A stretch of DNA of 64,000 nt, taken from Gemmobacter sp. (GTDB taxonomy: Bacteria > Pseudomonadota > Alphaproteobacteria > Rhodobacterales > Rhodobacteraceae). The translations under genes and the position numbers were made by a program. Shown piece by piece: positions 43,117 to 52,013 of this stretch (position 1 is the first letter of the stretch; each line of letters starts with the position of its first letter). Under the pieces are notes generated by a model that saw nothing but the letters and a program-made list of their open reading frames with translations, was not told the DNA's origin and ran no database searches. The stretch spans positions 446,501 through 510,500 of the forward strand of contig NZ_JAUCBS010000013.1 in NCBI RefSeq assembly GCF_034676705.1. Direction: 5' to 3'.

Positions 43117-43701
43117 ATGAAAACCGCACTGACCATCATCATCGTCGAACAGGACCGCGACCGCGCCATGATGATCGTGGACGCGCTGCGCGAGTTTGGC
43201 GAACATGACCTGCATGTCATCGGGTCGGGCAGCGGCCTTGCCCGGCGGGTCGCGGACCTGCGCCCCGATCTGGTGCTGATCGACGCCGGCGATCCATCAC
43301 GCGACGCGATGGAGGAACTGACCCTGGCCGCCGGCCCCCTGGAACGCCCGGTCGCCATGTTCGTCGACCGATCCGATCAGGGCCTGACCCGCGCCGCGAT
43401 CGAGGCTGGCGTTTCCGCCTATGTCGTGGACGGGCTGAAGGGCGACCGGATCCGCCCCATTCTGGATGCCGCCATCGCGCGGTTCCATGTGTTCCAGCGC
43501 ATGCGCAGCGAACTGGCCGCGACCAAGGCCGCGCTGGAGGAACGCAAGCTGATCGACCGCGCCAAGGGCCTGCTGATGCGCGCCAAGGGTATCAGCGAGG
43601 AAGATGCCTATGCCCTGCTGCGCAAGACCGCGATGGATCAGGGCAAGCGGCTGGCCGATCTGGCACAGGCGCTGGTCACGGCGGCGGATTTGCTGAAATG
43701 A
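43117..43701 (+). CDS. nasT: ANTAR-domain antiterminator NasT
   Basis: NasT is the RNA-binding antiterminator of nitrate assimilation genes. The 194-residue product has a receiver-like domain (TALTIIIVEQDRDRAMMIVD, PDLVLIDAGDPSRDA) and a C-terminal ANTAR domain (ERKLIDRAKGLLMRAKGISE, EDAYALLRKTAMDQGKRLAD). It overlaps nasS by ATGA. In known systems NasS holds NasT inactive until nitrate or nitrite binds; free NasT then opens the leader terminator, a candidate for which lies at 45010-45062. Confidence 0.93.
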   Translation: MKTALTIIIVEQDRDRAMMIVDALREFGEHDLHVIGSGSGLARRVADLRPDLVLIDAGDPSRDAMEELTLAAGPLERPVAMFVDRSDQGLTRAAIEAGVSAYVVDGLKGDRIRPILDAAIARFHVFQRMRSELAATKAALEERKLIDRAKGLLMRAKGISEEDAYALLRKTAMDQGKRLADLAQALVTAADLLK

Positions 43702-44849
43702 CGGTGGACCTGTCCCTTGGCTTCGTGCCGCTGCTGGATGCCGCGCCGCTGATCGTGGCGGCGGAACTGGGCTTTGCCGAACAAGAGGGGCTGGCGCTGC
43801 ACCTGCACCGCGCCGCCAGCTGGTCGCAGCTGCGCGACATGCTGGACATGGGCGCGGTGGATGCGGCGCATATGCTGTCGGTCATGCCGGTGGCCCGCGC
43901 GCTGGGCCTTGGGGGCGGGCAGGGGCGGCTGGATGTGCTGATGGTGCTGTCCATGAACGGGCAGGTCGTCGGTCTGTCGCAGGAACTGGCGGGGGTGGCC
44001 GATGGCCTGCCCTTTGGCGATCCGGCGGTGGCGGGCGCGTTGGCGGCAACGGGGCGGGCCCTTCGGTTTGGCGTGCCGTTCCCGTTTTCCATGCATGCGC
44101 TGCTGCTGCATTACTGGCTGTCGCGCATGGCGCCGGGACTGGCGTTTTCGCTGCATTCCGTCCCGCCGCCCCGCATGGCCGAGGCGTTGCAGGCCGGCGA
44201 GATCGACGGTTTCTGCGTGGGCGAACCCTGGGGCACCCGCGCGGTGCAGGTGGCCGGTGCCCGTCTGGTGCTGCCCGGCGCCGCGATCTGGAGCCAGTCG
44301 CCCGAAAAGGTGCTGGCCGCCCGCCATGGCTGGGCCGAGGCGCAGCCCGAAATTGCCGCCGCCCTGCTGCGCGCGGTCTGGCGCGCCGGGATGTGGGCCG
44401 CCGACCCCGACAATCGCACCACGCTGGCCGAACTGCTGGCGCTGCCGCGCAATCTGGATACCTCGTCGCTGCATATCGAACCGGCGTTGCGCGGCCGTGT
44501 CCTGCCTACGGCGCGCGGGGCCGAGGTCGAGGTGGCACAACTGCTGGCCTTTCACGAAGGGCTGGCGAACTTCCCATGGCGCAGTCAGGCGGGCTGGATC
44601 GGGGCGGAACTGGCGGCGGCCCATGGCCTGGAACCGGCATCCGCGATGGGGGCCGCGCGGGCGACCTTTCGCAGTGATCTGTATCGGCGTCTGATGGCGG
44701 GGGCCGGCGTTCCGCTGCCCCGCGCATCGGACAAGGCCGAAGGCGCGCTGGCGGCGGCGGAATCGGTGCCGGGGGTGAAGGGCGGCCTGACGCTGGCCCG
44801 CAACCGTTTCTTTGACGGCGCCATTTTCGACCCGCTTCTGGTGGGCTGA
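43698..44849 (+). CDS. nasS: Nitrate/nitrite sensor NasS
   Basis: A 383-residue protein of the NrtA/CmpA solute-binding family but without a signal peptide, so cytoplasmic, as expected for the NasS sensor. It starts VDLSLGFVPLLDAAPLIVAA and has SVPPPRMAEALQAGEIDGFC and VGEPWGTRAV, ligand-site segments of the family. It is translationally coupled to nasT, consistent with a NasS-NasT complex. A different role as a truncated transporter protein is unlikely because the true NrtA follows. Confidence 0.92.
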   Translation: MTVDLSLGFVPLLDAAPLIVAAELGFAEQEGLALHLHRAASWSQLRDMLDMGAVDAAHMLSVMPVARALGLGGGQGRLDVLMVLSMNGQVVGLSQELAGVADGLPFGDPAVAGALAATGRALRFGVPFPFSMHALLLHYWLSRMAPGLAFSLHSVPPPRMAEALQAGEIDGFCVGEPWGTRAVQVAGARLVLPGAAIWSQSPEKVLAARHGWAEAQPEIAAALLRAVWRAGMWAADPDNRTTLAELLALPRNLDTSSLHIEPALRGRVLPTARGAEVEVAQLLAFHEGLANFPWRSQAGWIGAELAAAHGLEPASAMGAARATFRSDLYRRLMAGAGVPLPRASDKAEGALAAAESVPGVKGGLTLARNRFFDGAIFDPLLVG

Positions 44850-44928
44850 CCAAAAAACGGGCGGAATTCTGCATCGCGGCGAAAATTGCTGTGGCCGCAC
44901 CGTTACAAACCGTCACACCGCTTGACCG

Positions 44929-45062
44929 ATGCAGCCGCAGCATGGAACCTGATCCTTAAGACGGGGCAATGGCGTTCCGTTCGTCTCCCCCTGCGATGAG
45001 ACCAGGCAAGGCCGCCTGACCGCTTTCGGCACATGATGCCCAAAGCTGTCTGCGGCCTTTTT
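44929..45062 (+). promoter_or_regulatory. ANTAR-controlled leader with terminator before nrtA
   Basis: The gap between nasS and nrtA has three structures. A short stem ATGC/GCAT with a 7-base loop is at 44929-44943. A 7-bp stem (ACGGGGC with GTTCCGT, two G-U pairs) at 44961-44980 closes the hexaloop AATGGC, with A at position 1 and G at position 4, the mark of ANTAR targets. A terminator follows: GGCCGC-GAC (45010-45020) pairs with GTC-GCGGCC (45048-45057) before five T. NasT binding should prevent the terminator from forming. Confidence 0.75.
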
Positions 45063-45096
45063 CGCGTTTTTCCCCAGCTTTCAAGGACAGATCCCG

Positions 45097-46464
45097 ATGC
45101 CCCTGATCCGCCAGTTCCTGCTGACCACCGCCCTGCTTGCCCTGCCGCTGCCCGCGCTTGCCGAAACCGCCGGGATCGAAAAAGACACCCTGTCGCTGGG
45201 GTTCATCAAGCTGACCGACATGGCCCCGCTGGCCATCGCCAAGGAAAAGGGGTTCTTCGAGGATGAAGGCCTGACCGTCACCCTGGAAGCGCAGTCGAAC
45301 TGGAAGGTTCTGCTGGACCGCGTGCTGTCGGGAGAGATTGACGGCGCCCATATGCTGGCCGGGCAGCCGCTGGCCTCGACCATCGGCTATGGCACCAAGG
45401 GCGAACTGATCGCCCCCATCGCGCTGGATCTGAACGGCAATGCCATCACCGTGTCGAACGCGGTCTGGGATCTGATGAAGCCGGGCCTGCCGACCGGCAC
45501 CGATGGCAAGCCGCTGCACCCGATCCCCGCATCGGCACTGACCCCGGCGATCGAGGATGCAGCCGACCGGGGCAAGCCGTTCAGCATGGGCATGGTGTTC
45601 CCGGTATCGCCCCACAACTACGAACTGCGCTACTGGCTGGCGGCCGGCGGCATTCACCCGGGGCTGTATTCGCCCGATGATACCTCGGGCCAGATCGGCG
45701 CCGATGTGCTGCTGTCGGTCACCCCGCCCCCGCAGATGCCCGCCACGCTGGAGGCCGGCACCATCGACGGCTATTCGGTGGGCGAGCCGTGGAACCAGGC
45801 GGCGGTCGCCAAGGGCATCGGCGTGCCGGTGATTTCCGATGCGGCGATCTTTCAGCAGAACCCGGAAAAGGTGTTCGGCCTGACCAGGGCCTTTGCCGAG
45901 GAAAACCCCAATACCGTCATCGCCCTGACCAAGGCGCTGATCCGCGCGCAGATGTGGCTGGATGCCGATGGCAATGCCAACCGGGCCGAGGCGGTGGCCA
46001 TTCTGGCACGGTCCGAATATGTGGGGGCCGATGCGGCGGTGATCGCCAATTCCATGACCGGCACCTTCGAATATGAAAAGGGCGACAAGCGGGCGGAACC
46101 GGATTTCAACGTGTTCTTCCGCGGCAATGCGGCCTTCCCCTATTATTCCGATGCCGTCTGGACCCTGACCCAGATGCGCCGCTGGGGCCAGATCGCCGAA
46201 GGCAAGCCCGACAGCTGGTATGATGCCACCGCGAAATCGGTCTACCGCCCCGACATCTTCACCACTGCTGCCCGCCAGCTGATCGCCGATGGCAAGGCGG
46301 CCGAGGCCGACTTCGACTTTGACCCCGATGGATACCGCGCGCCGAACGGCACCTTCATCGACGGCATCGCCTTCGATGGCACGCGGCCGAACGCCTATCT
46401 CGACAGCTTCGCCATCGGCCTGAAAGGTGACCAGCAGGTCAAGGCCGGCGAAATCGTCAACTGA
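45097..46464 (+). CDS. nrtA: Nitrate ABC transporter, substrate-binding protein
   Basis: A 455-residue NrtA/CmpA-type binding protein with a cleavable signal peptide (about residues 1-22, ending ALA before ETAGIEK). Ligand-site segments include LGFIKLTDMAPLAIAKEKGF, NWKVLLDRVLSGEIDGAHML and GYSVGEPWNQAA. It lies downstream of the nas leader and first in the nrtABC-nirBD-nasA-cobA run. It delivers nitrate, or possibly nitrite, to the NrtB permease. Confidence 0.93.
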   Translation: MPLIRQFLLTTALLALPLPALAETAGIEKDTLSLGFIKLTDMAPLAIAKEKGFFEDEGLTVTLEAQSNWKVLLDRVLSGEIDGAHMLAGQPLASTIGYGTKGELIAPIALDLNGNAITVSNAVWDLMKPGLPTGTDGKPLHPIPASALTPAIEDAADRGKPFSMGMVFPVSPHNYELRYWLAAGGIHPGLYSPDDTSGQIGADVLLSVTPPPQMPATLEAGTIDGYSVGEPWNQAAVAKGIGVPVISDAAIFQQNPEKVFGLTRAFAEENPNTVIALTKALIRAQMWLDADGNANRAEAVAILARSEYVGADAAVIANSMTGTFEYEKGDKRAEPDFNVFFRGNAAFPYYSDAVWTLTQMRRWGQIAEGKPDSWYDATAKSVYRPDIFTTAARQLIADGKAAEADFDFDPDGYRAPNGTFIDGIAFDGTRPNAYLDSFAIGLKGDQQVKAGEIVN

Positions 46465-46493
46465 CCCGTCCCCAGCGCAACCGGATCCCCGCC

Positions 46494-47585
46494 ATGACCT
46501 CGATCGACCCCGCTGCCCTTCCCAAGGACGATCCCGCCACCGTGGCCGCCAATGTCGCGCGGCTGAAAACCCTGATCGCGCGGCTGGAGCCGTGGTTCGC
46601 CCTGCTGGGGCTGGCCTGGGTGGCCCCGCTGTGGCGGCTGCTGATCGGCGATGCGCCGCGCAGCCAGATGCGGGCGATCTGGCGCACGCTGCTGGTGCCG
46701 CTGCTGGCCATTGTCGCCTTTCTGGCGCTGTGGGGCTGGCTGGCGCCCAAGGTGGAAACCTCGCTGGGGGCCATCCCGGGGCCGGCGCAGGTGTGGCAGC
46801 AGGTGGGCGTGCTGCACGCCGACGCCCAAGCCGAAAAGGCGCGCGAGGCGGCGTTCTATGACAAGCAGGCCGCCCGCAATGCCGAACTGGTCGCCGCCGG
46901 CAAGGCGGACGAGGTGAAGAACCGCAGCTATGCCGGCAAGCCCACCTATGTGGACCAGATCCTGACCTCGTTGAAGACCGTGTTCATGGGCTTTCTGCTG
47001 GCCACGGTGGTGGCGGTGCCGCTGGGCATCATGGCGGGCCTGTCGCCCACCGCGAATGCCGCCCTGTCACCGCTGATCCAGGTGTTCAAGCCCGTATCGC
47101 CGCTGGCCTGGCTGCCCATCGTGACCATGACCGTTTCCGCGCTGTATGCCGGGGGCGACGGCAGCCTGCCGAAAAGTTTCATCGTGTCGGCCGTGACCGT
47201 GATGCTGTGTTCGCTGTGGCCGACGCTGATCAACACCGCGCTGGGCGTGGCCAGCATCGACAAGGATCTGGTGAACGTCGGCCGCGTGCTGAAACTGGGC
47301 CTGTGGACGCGGATCGCCCGGCTGGTGCTGCCCTCGGCGCTGCCGCTGATCTTTACCGGGCTGCGGCTGTCGCTGGGCGTGGGCTGGATGGTGCTGATCG
47401 CGGCTGAAATGCTGTCGCAGAACCCCGGCCTTGGCAAATTCGTCTGGGACGAATTCCAGAACGGGTCATCCGACAGCCTGGCGCGGATCATGGTGGCGGT
47501 GCTGACCATCGGGATCATCGGCCTGCTGCTGGACCGCGTGATGGTCGCCATGCAGACCCTGCTGACCTTTCAGGGCCGGAGATAA
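46494..47585 (+). CDS. nrtB: Nitrate ABC transporter, permease
   Basis: A 363-residue permease. One membrane segment near residues 65-85 is followed by a long hydrophilic insert rich in Ala/Lys/Glu (about 100-155), then the core with five or so segments and the EAA loop GRVLKLGLWTRIARLVLPSA. This extended N-terminal part is common in NrtB of proteobacteria. The gene ends 2 bases before the ATPase gene. Confidence 0.92.
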   Translation: MTSIDPAALPKDDPATVAANVARLKTLIARLEPWFALLGLAWVAPLWRLLIGDAPRSQMRAIWRTLLVPLLAIVAFLALWGWLAPKVETSLGAIPGPAQVWQQVGVLHADAQAEKAREAAFYDKQAARNAELVAAGKADEVKNRSYAGKPTYVDQILTSLKTVFMGFLLATVVAVPLGIMAGLSPTANAALSPLIQVFKPVSPLAWLPIVTMTVSALYAGGDGSLPKSFIVSAVTVMLCSLWPTLINTALGVASIDKDLVNVGRVLKLGLWTRIARLVLPSALPLIFTGLRLSLGVGWMVLIAAEMLSQNPGLGKFVWDEFQNGSSDSLARIMVAVLTIGIIGLLLDRVMVAMQTLLTFQGRR

Positions 47586-47587
47586 CC

Positions 47588-49249
47588 ATGGGCGTGCTGG
47601 AGTTTCACAACGTCTTCAAGGGCTTTGGCGAAGGCACCACCCGGTCCGAGGTGCTGCGCAACATCAACCTGACGGTCGAGGAAGGCGAGTTTCTGGCGAT
47701 CCTGGGGTTTTCCGGCACCGGGAAATCCACCCTGATCAACCTGATGGCCGGCCTGGCCACCCCCGACCGCGGCAGCGTGACCTTTCGCGGCGCGCCGGTT
47801 GTGGGGCCCGGGCCGGAACGGGGGCTGGTGTTCCAGTCGTATTCGCTGATGCCCTGGCTGACGGTTGCGGGCAATGTCGGGCTGGCCGTCGATGCGGTCC
47901 ATGGCAAGAAACCCAAGGCGGACCGCGCCGCGATGGTGGCGAAATATGTTGCCATGGTGGGCCTCTCGCATGCGGCGAACCGCCGGCCCGCCGAACTGTC
48001 GGGCGGCATGCGCCAGCGGGTCTCGGTGGCCCGCGCGCTGGCGATGGAGCCCGAAGTCCTGCTGATGGACGAACCCTTGTCGGCGCTGGATGCCATGACG
48101 CGCGCCGATCTGGCCGATGAAATCGAACAGATCTGGCGCCGCGACCGGCGCACGGCCGTGCTGATCACCAATGACGTGGACGAGGCCATCGTGCTGGCCG
48201 ACCGCATCGTCATCCTGAATCCCGATGGCTCGCTTGGCCGGGATTTCGCCGTGGCGCTGGACCGCCCGCGCAATCGCAACGCGCTGAACAACGATGCCAC
48301 CTTTCAGCGCCTGCGCGCCATGATCACCGCCGAACTGATGGAGGTGGGGCTGTCTGCCAAGGCGGATTCCACCCGCCAGCTGCCTGCCGTGACCCCGCGC
48401 CATGCGCTGCCCAAGGCCTATGCGCAGGCGGCGGCCAGCCCGCTGGACGGCCGCTATCTGCACTATTCGCAACTGTCCAAGGTCTATGACACGCCCAAGG
48501 GCCCGCTGACCGTGGTCGAGAATTTTGACCTGAAGCTGAAAAAGGGCGAATTCGTCAGCCTGATCGGCCATTCCGGTTGCGGCAAGTCGACCGTGCTGTC
48601 GATGACGGCGGGCCTGACCGAGATTTCCTCGGGTGCGATCAAGCTGGACGGCTATGCGGTCGAGGGGGCGAACCCCGAACGCGCCGTCGTGTTCCAGTCG
48701 CCCAGCCTGTTTCCCTGGCTGACCGCGCGGGAAAACGTCGCGCTGGGGGTGGACCGGGTGTATCCGGCCGCCAGCCAGGCCGAACGGCAGGATGTGGTCG
48801 AATATTATCTGGAACGGGTGGGCCTGGGCGATGCGATGCACCGGCTGGCGGCCGACATGTCGAACGGCATGCGCCAGCGGGTGGGCATTGCCCGTGCCTT
48901 TGCCCTGTCGCCCAAGCTGCTGCTGCTGGATGAACCCTTTGGCATGCTGGACAGCCTGACGCGCTGGGAATTGCAGGACGTGCTGATGGAGGTCTGGTCG
49001 CGCACGCAGGTGACCGCCGTCTGCGTCACCCATGATGTCGACGAGGCGATCCTGCTGGCCGACCGCGTGGTGATGATGACGAACGGCCCCCGCGCCACCA
49101 TCGGCCAGATCACCGAGGTGAAACTGCCCCGCCCCCGGTCGCGCCGCGCGATGCTGGATCACCCTGATTACTGGCACTACCGCGCCGAGATCCTGAACTT
49201 CCTGCACGACCATGCCCATGGGCCGGCCAAAAAGAAGGAAGCTGCATGA
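47588..49249 (+). CDS. nrtC: Nitrate ABC transporter ATPase, two fused domains
   Basis: A 553-residue protein with two complete ABC ATPase domains, so both nucleotide-binding halves come from one chain. Domain 1 has FSGTGKST, LSGGMRQRVSVA and LLMDEPLSALD; domain 2 starts near residue 300 and has HSGCGKST, the degenerate signature MSNGMRQRVGIA and LLLLDEPFGMLD. In cyanobacteria NrtC and NrtD are separate and NrtC carries a binding-protein-like tail, which is absent here. The stop overlaps the start of nirB. Confidence 0.92.
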   Translation: MGVLEFHNVFKGFGEGTTRSEVLRNINLTVEEGEFLAILGFSGTGKSTLINLMAGLATPDRGSVTFRGAPVVGPGPERGLVFQSYSLMPWLTVAGNVGLAVDAVHGKKPKADRAAMVAKYVAMVGLSHAANRRPAELSGGMRQRVSVARALAMEPEVLLMDEPLSALDAMTRADLADEIEQIWRRDRRTAVLITNDVDEAIVLADRIVILNPDGSLGRDFAVALDRPRNRNALNNDATFQRLRAMITAELMEVGLSAKADSTRQLPAVTPRHALPKAYAQAAASPLDGRYLHYSQLSKVYDTPKGPLTVVENFDLKLKKGEFVSLIGHSGCGKSTVLSMTAGLTEISSGAIKLDGYAVEGANPERAVVFQSPSLFPWLTARENVALGVDRVYPAASQAERQDVVEYYLERVGLGDAMHRLAADMSNGMRQRVGIARAFALSPKLLLLDEPFGMLDSLTRWELQDVLMEVWSRTQVTAVCVTHDVDEAILLADRVVMMTNGPRATIGQITEVKLPRPRSRRAMLDHPDYWHYRAEILNFLHDHAHGPAKKKEAA

Positions 49250-51678
49250 TGACCAAGAAAAAGCTTGTGGTGATCGGGGCCGGCATGGCCAGCGGCCGGA
49301 TGCTGGAACACCTGCTGGAAGGCGGCGACTGGGACGTGACCCTGTTCAACGCCGAACCGCGCGGCAACTACAACCGGCTGATGCTGTCGCCGGTGCTGTC
49401 GGGCGAAAAGACCTATGACCAGATCGTCACCCATGACGACGCCTGGTATGCCGAACGTGGCATCGACTGCCGCTTTGGCGAGCCGGTGGTGCGGATCGAC
49501 CGTGACAACAAGGCGGTCTATTCCAATGCCGGTGGCGTGCCCTATGACGCGCTGGTGATTGCAACCGGATCGGCGCCCTTCATCGTCCCGGTGGCGGGCA
49601 AGGAACTGCCGGGGGTTTGCGCCTATCGCGATCTTGAAGATACCAACGCCATGATCGCGGCGGCAAAACCGGGATCCACGGCGGTGGTGATCGGTGGCGG
49701 CCTGCTGGGGCTGGAGGCGGCGGCGGGCATGGCCGCGCGCGGGGCATCGGTAACGGTGATCCACCTGATGGGCCATCTGATGGAACGCCAGCTGGACCCT
49801 TCGGCCGGATACCTGCTGCAAAAGGATCTGGAACGGCGCGGCATCAAGGTGCATTGCAAGGGCGCGACCAAGGCCATCCTGGGCCATGACCGGGCCGAAG
49901 CGGTGCTGCTGGACGATGGCACGGTCTATCCCGCCGATCTGGTCTGCATGGCCGTCGGCATCCGGCCCGAAGTGCGGCTGGCCAATGACGCCCATCTGGA
50001 GGTGGCGCGCGGCATCCTGGTCAACGACCAGATGCAGACCTCGGACCCGGCGATCTTTGCGCTGGGGGAATGCGTCGAGCATGACGGCCAGCTTTTTGGT
50101 CTGGTCGCGCCGCTGTACGATCAGGCCAAGGCGCTGGCCGATGTGCTGAACGGGCAGGCGGGGGCGTTCCGTCCGGTGCAGACGGCCACCAAGCTGAAGG
50201 TGACGGGGGTCGATCTGTTCAGCGCCGGCGATTTCGCCGATGCGCCGGGGCGCGAGGATATCGTGTTCCGCGATCCGGGCCGCGGCATCTACAAACGCCT
50301 GATCCTGGAAGGTGACCGGCTGATCGGTGCGGTGATGTATGGCGATACCGCCGATGGATCGTGGTTCTTTGACCTGATCAAGCAGGGCAAGGACGTGTCC
50401 GACATCCGCGATACGCTGATCTTCGGCCCGGCCTTTGCAACGGGGGGTGCCAAGGCGGACCCTTTGGCCGCCGTTGCAGCCTTGCCGCCTGAGGCGGAGA
50501 TCTGCGGCTGCAACGGCGTATGCAAGGGGCGGATCGTTCGGGCTGTCGAAGGCGGTGCCACCACGCTGGATCTGGTGCGCGCGCAGACCAAGGCCAGCGC
50601 GTCCTGCGGGACATGCACGGGGCTGGTGGAAAAGGTGATGGCCCTGACGCTGGGCGACGGGTTCACCGCCAATGCCAACCCGCCGATGTGCAAATGCACC
50701 GACCACACGCACGAGGATGTGCGCCGCCTGATCAAGGCGCAGGGGATGAAATCCATCCCGGCGGTGATGCAGGAACTGGGCTGGAAAACCTCGGGCGGCT
50801 GTGCCAGCTGCCGGCCGGCGCTGAATTACTACCTGCTGGCCGACTGGCCGCTGGACTATCAGGACGACCGGCAATCGCGCTTTGTCAACGAACGCAACCA
50901 TGCCAACATCCAAAAGGACGGCACCTATTCCGTCGTCCCGCGCATGTGGGGTGGCGTGACCACCCCGGACGAACTGCGCGCCATCGCCGATGCCGCCGAC
51001 CGTTACAACGTGCCGATGGTCAAGGTTACCGGAGGCCAGCGCATCGACCTGCTGGGCGTGCGCAAAGAGGATCTGCCGGCGATCTGGGCCGATCTGAACG
51101 CGGCCGGCATGGTGTCTGGCCACGCCTATTCCAAGGGCCTGCGCACGGTGAAAACCTGTGTCGGGTCGGAGTTCTGCCGCTTTGGCACGCAGGATTCGAC
51201 CGGGCTGGGGATCAGGCTGGAAAAGCTGCTGTGGGGGTCCTGGACGCCGGCCAAGGTCAAGCTGGGTGTCTCCGGCTGCCCGCGCAACTGTGCCGAGGCG
51301 ACGTGCAAGGATGTCGGCGTCGTCTGCGTGGACAGCGGCTATCAGATCAGCGTCGCCGGTGCCGCCGGCATGGACGTGAAGGAAACCGAACTGCTGGTCA
51401 CCGTCACGACCGAGGACGAGGCGTTGGAGGTCATCGCGGCCTTTGTCCAGCTGTATCGCGAAAACGCCCGCTACCTGCACCGCATCTACAAATGGGTGGC
51501 CAAGGTGGGGCTGGACTGGTGCAAGGACCAGATCGCCGATCCCGCCAACCGCCGCGCCCTGCATGACCGTTTCATGCTGTCGCAGTCGGTCTATCAGCAC
51601 GATCCCTGGGCCGAACTTGCCGCCCGCCCGGCCGACTGGGCGCCGCTGAAAACCATCTCGCTGGAGGCCGCGGAATGA
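49246..51678 (+). CDS. nirB: Assimilatory nitrite reductase, large subunit
   Basis: NirB reduces nitrite to ammonium with NAD(P)H. The 810-residue protein has an N-terminal FAD/NAD(P) reductase (VVIGAGMASGRMLEHLL; VVIGGGLLGLEAA), then a BFD-like [2Fe-2S] domain (EICGCNGVCKG and SASCGTCTGLV), then the siroheme/[4Fe-4S] part with cysteines in KTCVGSEFCRFG and GVSGCPRNCAEATC. The arrangement is that of NADH-dependent NirB. It overlaps nrtC at the start and nirD at the end, both ATGA. Confidence 0.95.
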   Translation: MMTKKKLVVIGAGMASGRMLEHLLEGGDWDVTLFNAEPRGNYNRLMLSPVLSGEKTYDQIVTHDDAWYAERGIDCRFGEPVVRIDRDNKAVYSNAGGVPYDALVIATGSAPFIVPVAGKELPGVCAYRDLEDTNAMIAAAKPGSTAVVIGGGLLGLEAAAGMAARGASVTVIHLMGHLMERQLDPSAGYLLQKDLERRGIKVHCKGATKAILGHDRAEAVLLDDGTVYPADLVCMAVGIRPEVRLANDAHLEVARGILVNDQMQTSDPAIFALGECVEHDGQLFGLVAPLYDQAKALADVLNGQAGAFRPVQTATKLKVTGVDLFSAGDFADAPGREDIVFRDPGRGIYKRLILEGDRLIGAVMYGDTADGSWFFDLIKQGKDVSDIRDTLIFGPAFATGGAKADPLAAVAALPPEAEICGCNGVCKGRIVRAVEGGATTLDLVRAQTKASASCGTCTGLVEKVMALTLGDGFTANANPPMCKCTDHTHEDVRRLIKAQGMKSIPAVMQELGWKTSGGCASCRPALNYYLLADWPLDYQDDRQSRFVNERNHANIQKDGTYSVVPRMWGGVTTPDELRAIADAADRYNVPMVKVTGGQRIDLLGVRKEDLPAIWADLNAAGMVSGHAYSKGLRTVKTCVGSEFCRFGTQDSTGLGIRLEKLLWGSWTPAKVKLGVSGCPRNCAEATCKDVGVVCVDSGYQISVAGAAGMDVKETELLVTVTTEDEALEVIAAFVQLYRENARYLHRIYKWVAKVGLDWCKDQIADPANRRALHDRFMLSQSVYQHDPWAELAARPADWAPLKTISLEAAE

Positions 51679-52007
51679 ACGCCATGACCGGAACCTGGAT
51701 CGAGGTGGGCCTGCTGTCCGACATTCCCCGGCAAGGCGCGCGGGTGGTGAAATCGCCCCGCGGCTGCATTGCGGTGTTCCGCACCGCCGGGGACGAGGTG
51801 TTTGCCCTGAACGACCGCTGCCCGCACAAGGGCGGGCCGCTGTCCGAAGGGATCGTGCATGGCCAGCAGGTGACCTGCCCGTTGCACAACTGGGTGTTCG
51901 ACCTGAATTCGGGCGTCGCGCAGGGCGCCGACGACGGGTTCGTCGCCACCTGGCCCGCGCGGGTCGAAGCGGGCCGGGTCTATCTGGATCTGTCCCAAAG
52001 GGGGTAA
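51675..52007 (+). CDS. nirD: Nitrite reductase, small Rieske subunit
   Basis: A 110-residue Rieske-type partner of NirB. The [2Fe-2S] ligands are present: DRCPHKGGPLSEG and TCPLHNWVFDL give the C-x-H and C-x-x-H pairs. In some relatives NirD has lost these ligands; here they are kept, so it can carry electrons. It ends 6 bases before nasA. Confidence 0.94.
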   Translation: MNAMTGTWIEVGLLSDIPRQGARVVKSPRGCIAVFRTAGDEVFALNDRCPHKGGPLSEGIVHGQQVTCPLHNWVFDLNSGVAQGADDGFVATWPARVEAGRVYLDLSQRG

Positions 52008-52013
52008 CCTGCG

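Noticed and set aside
44880..44930. A sigma-54 promoter (TGGC-N-TTAC) before the nas leader
   Set aside because: The GG and GC elements do not match with correct spacing, so no promoter class is assigned.
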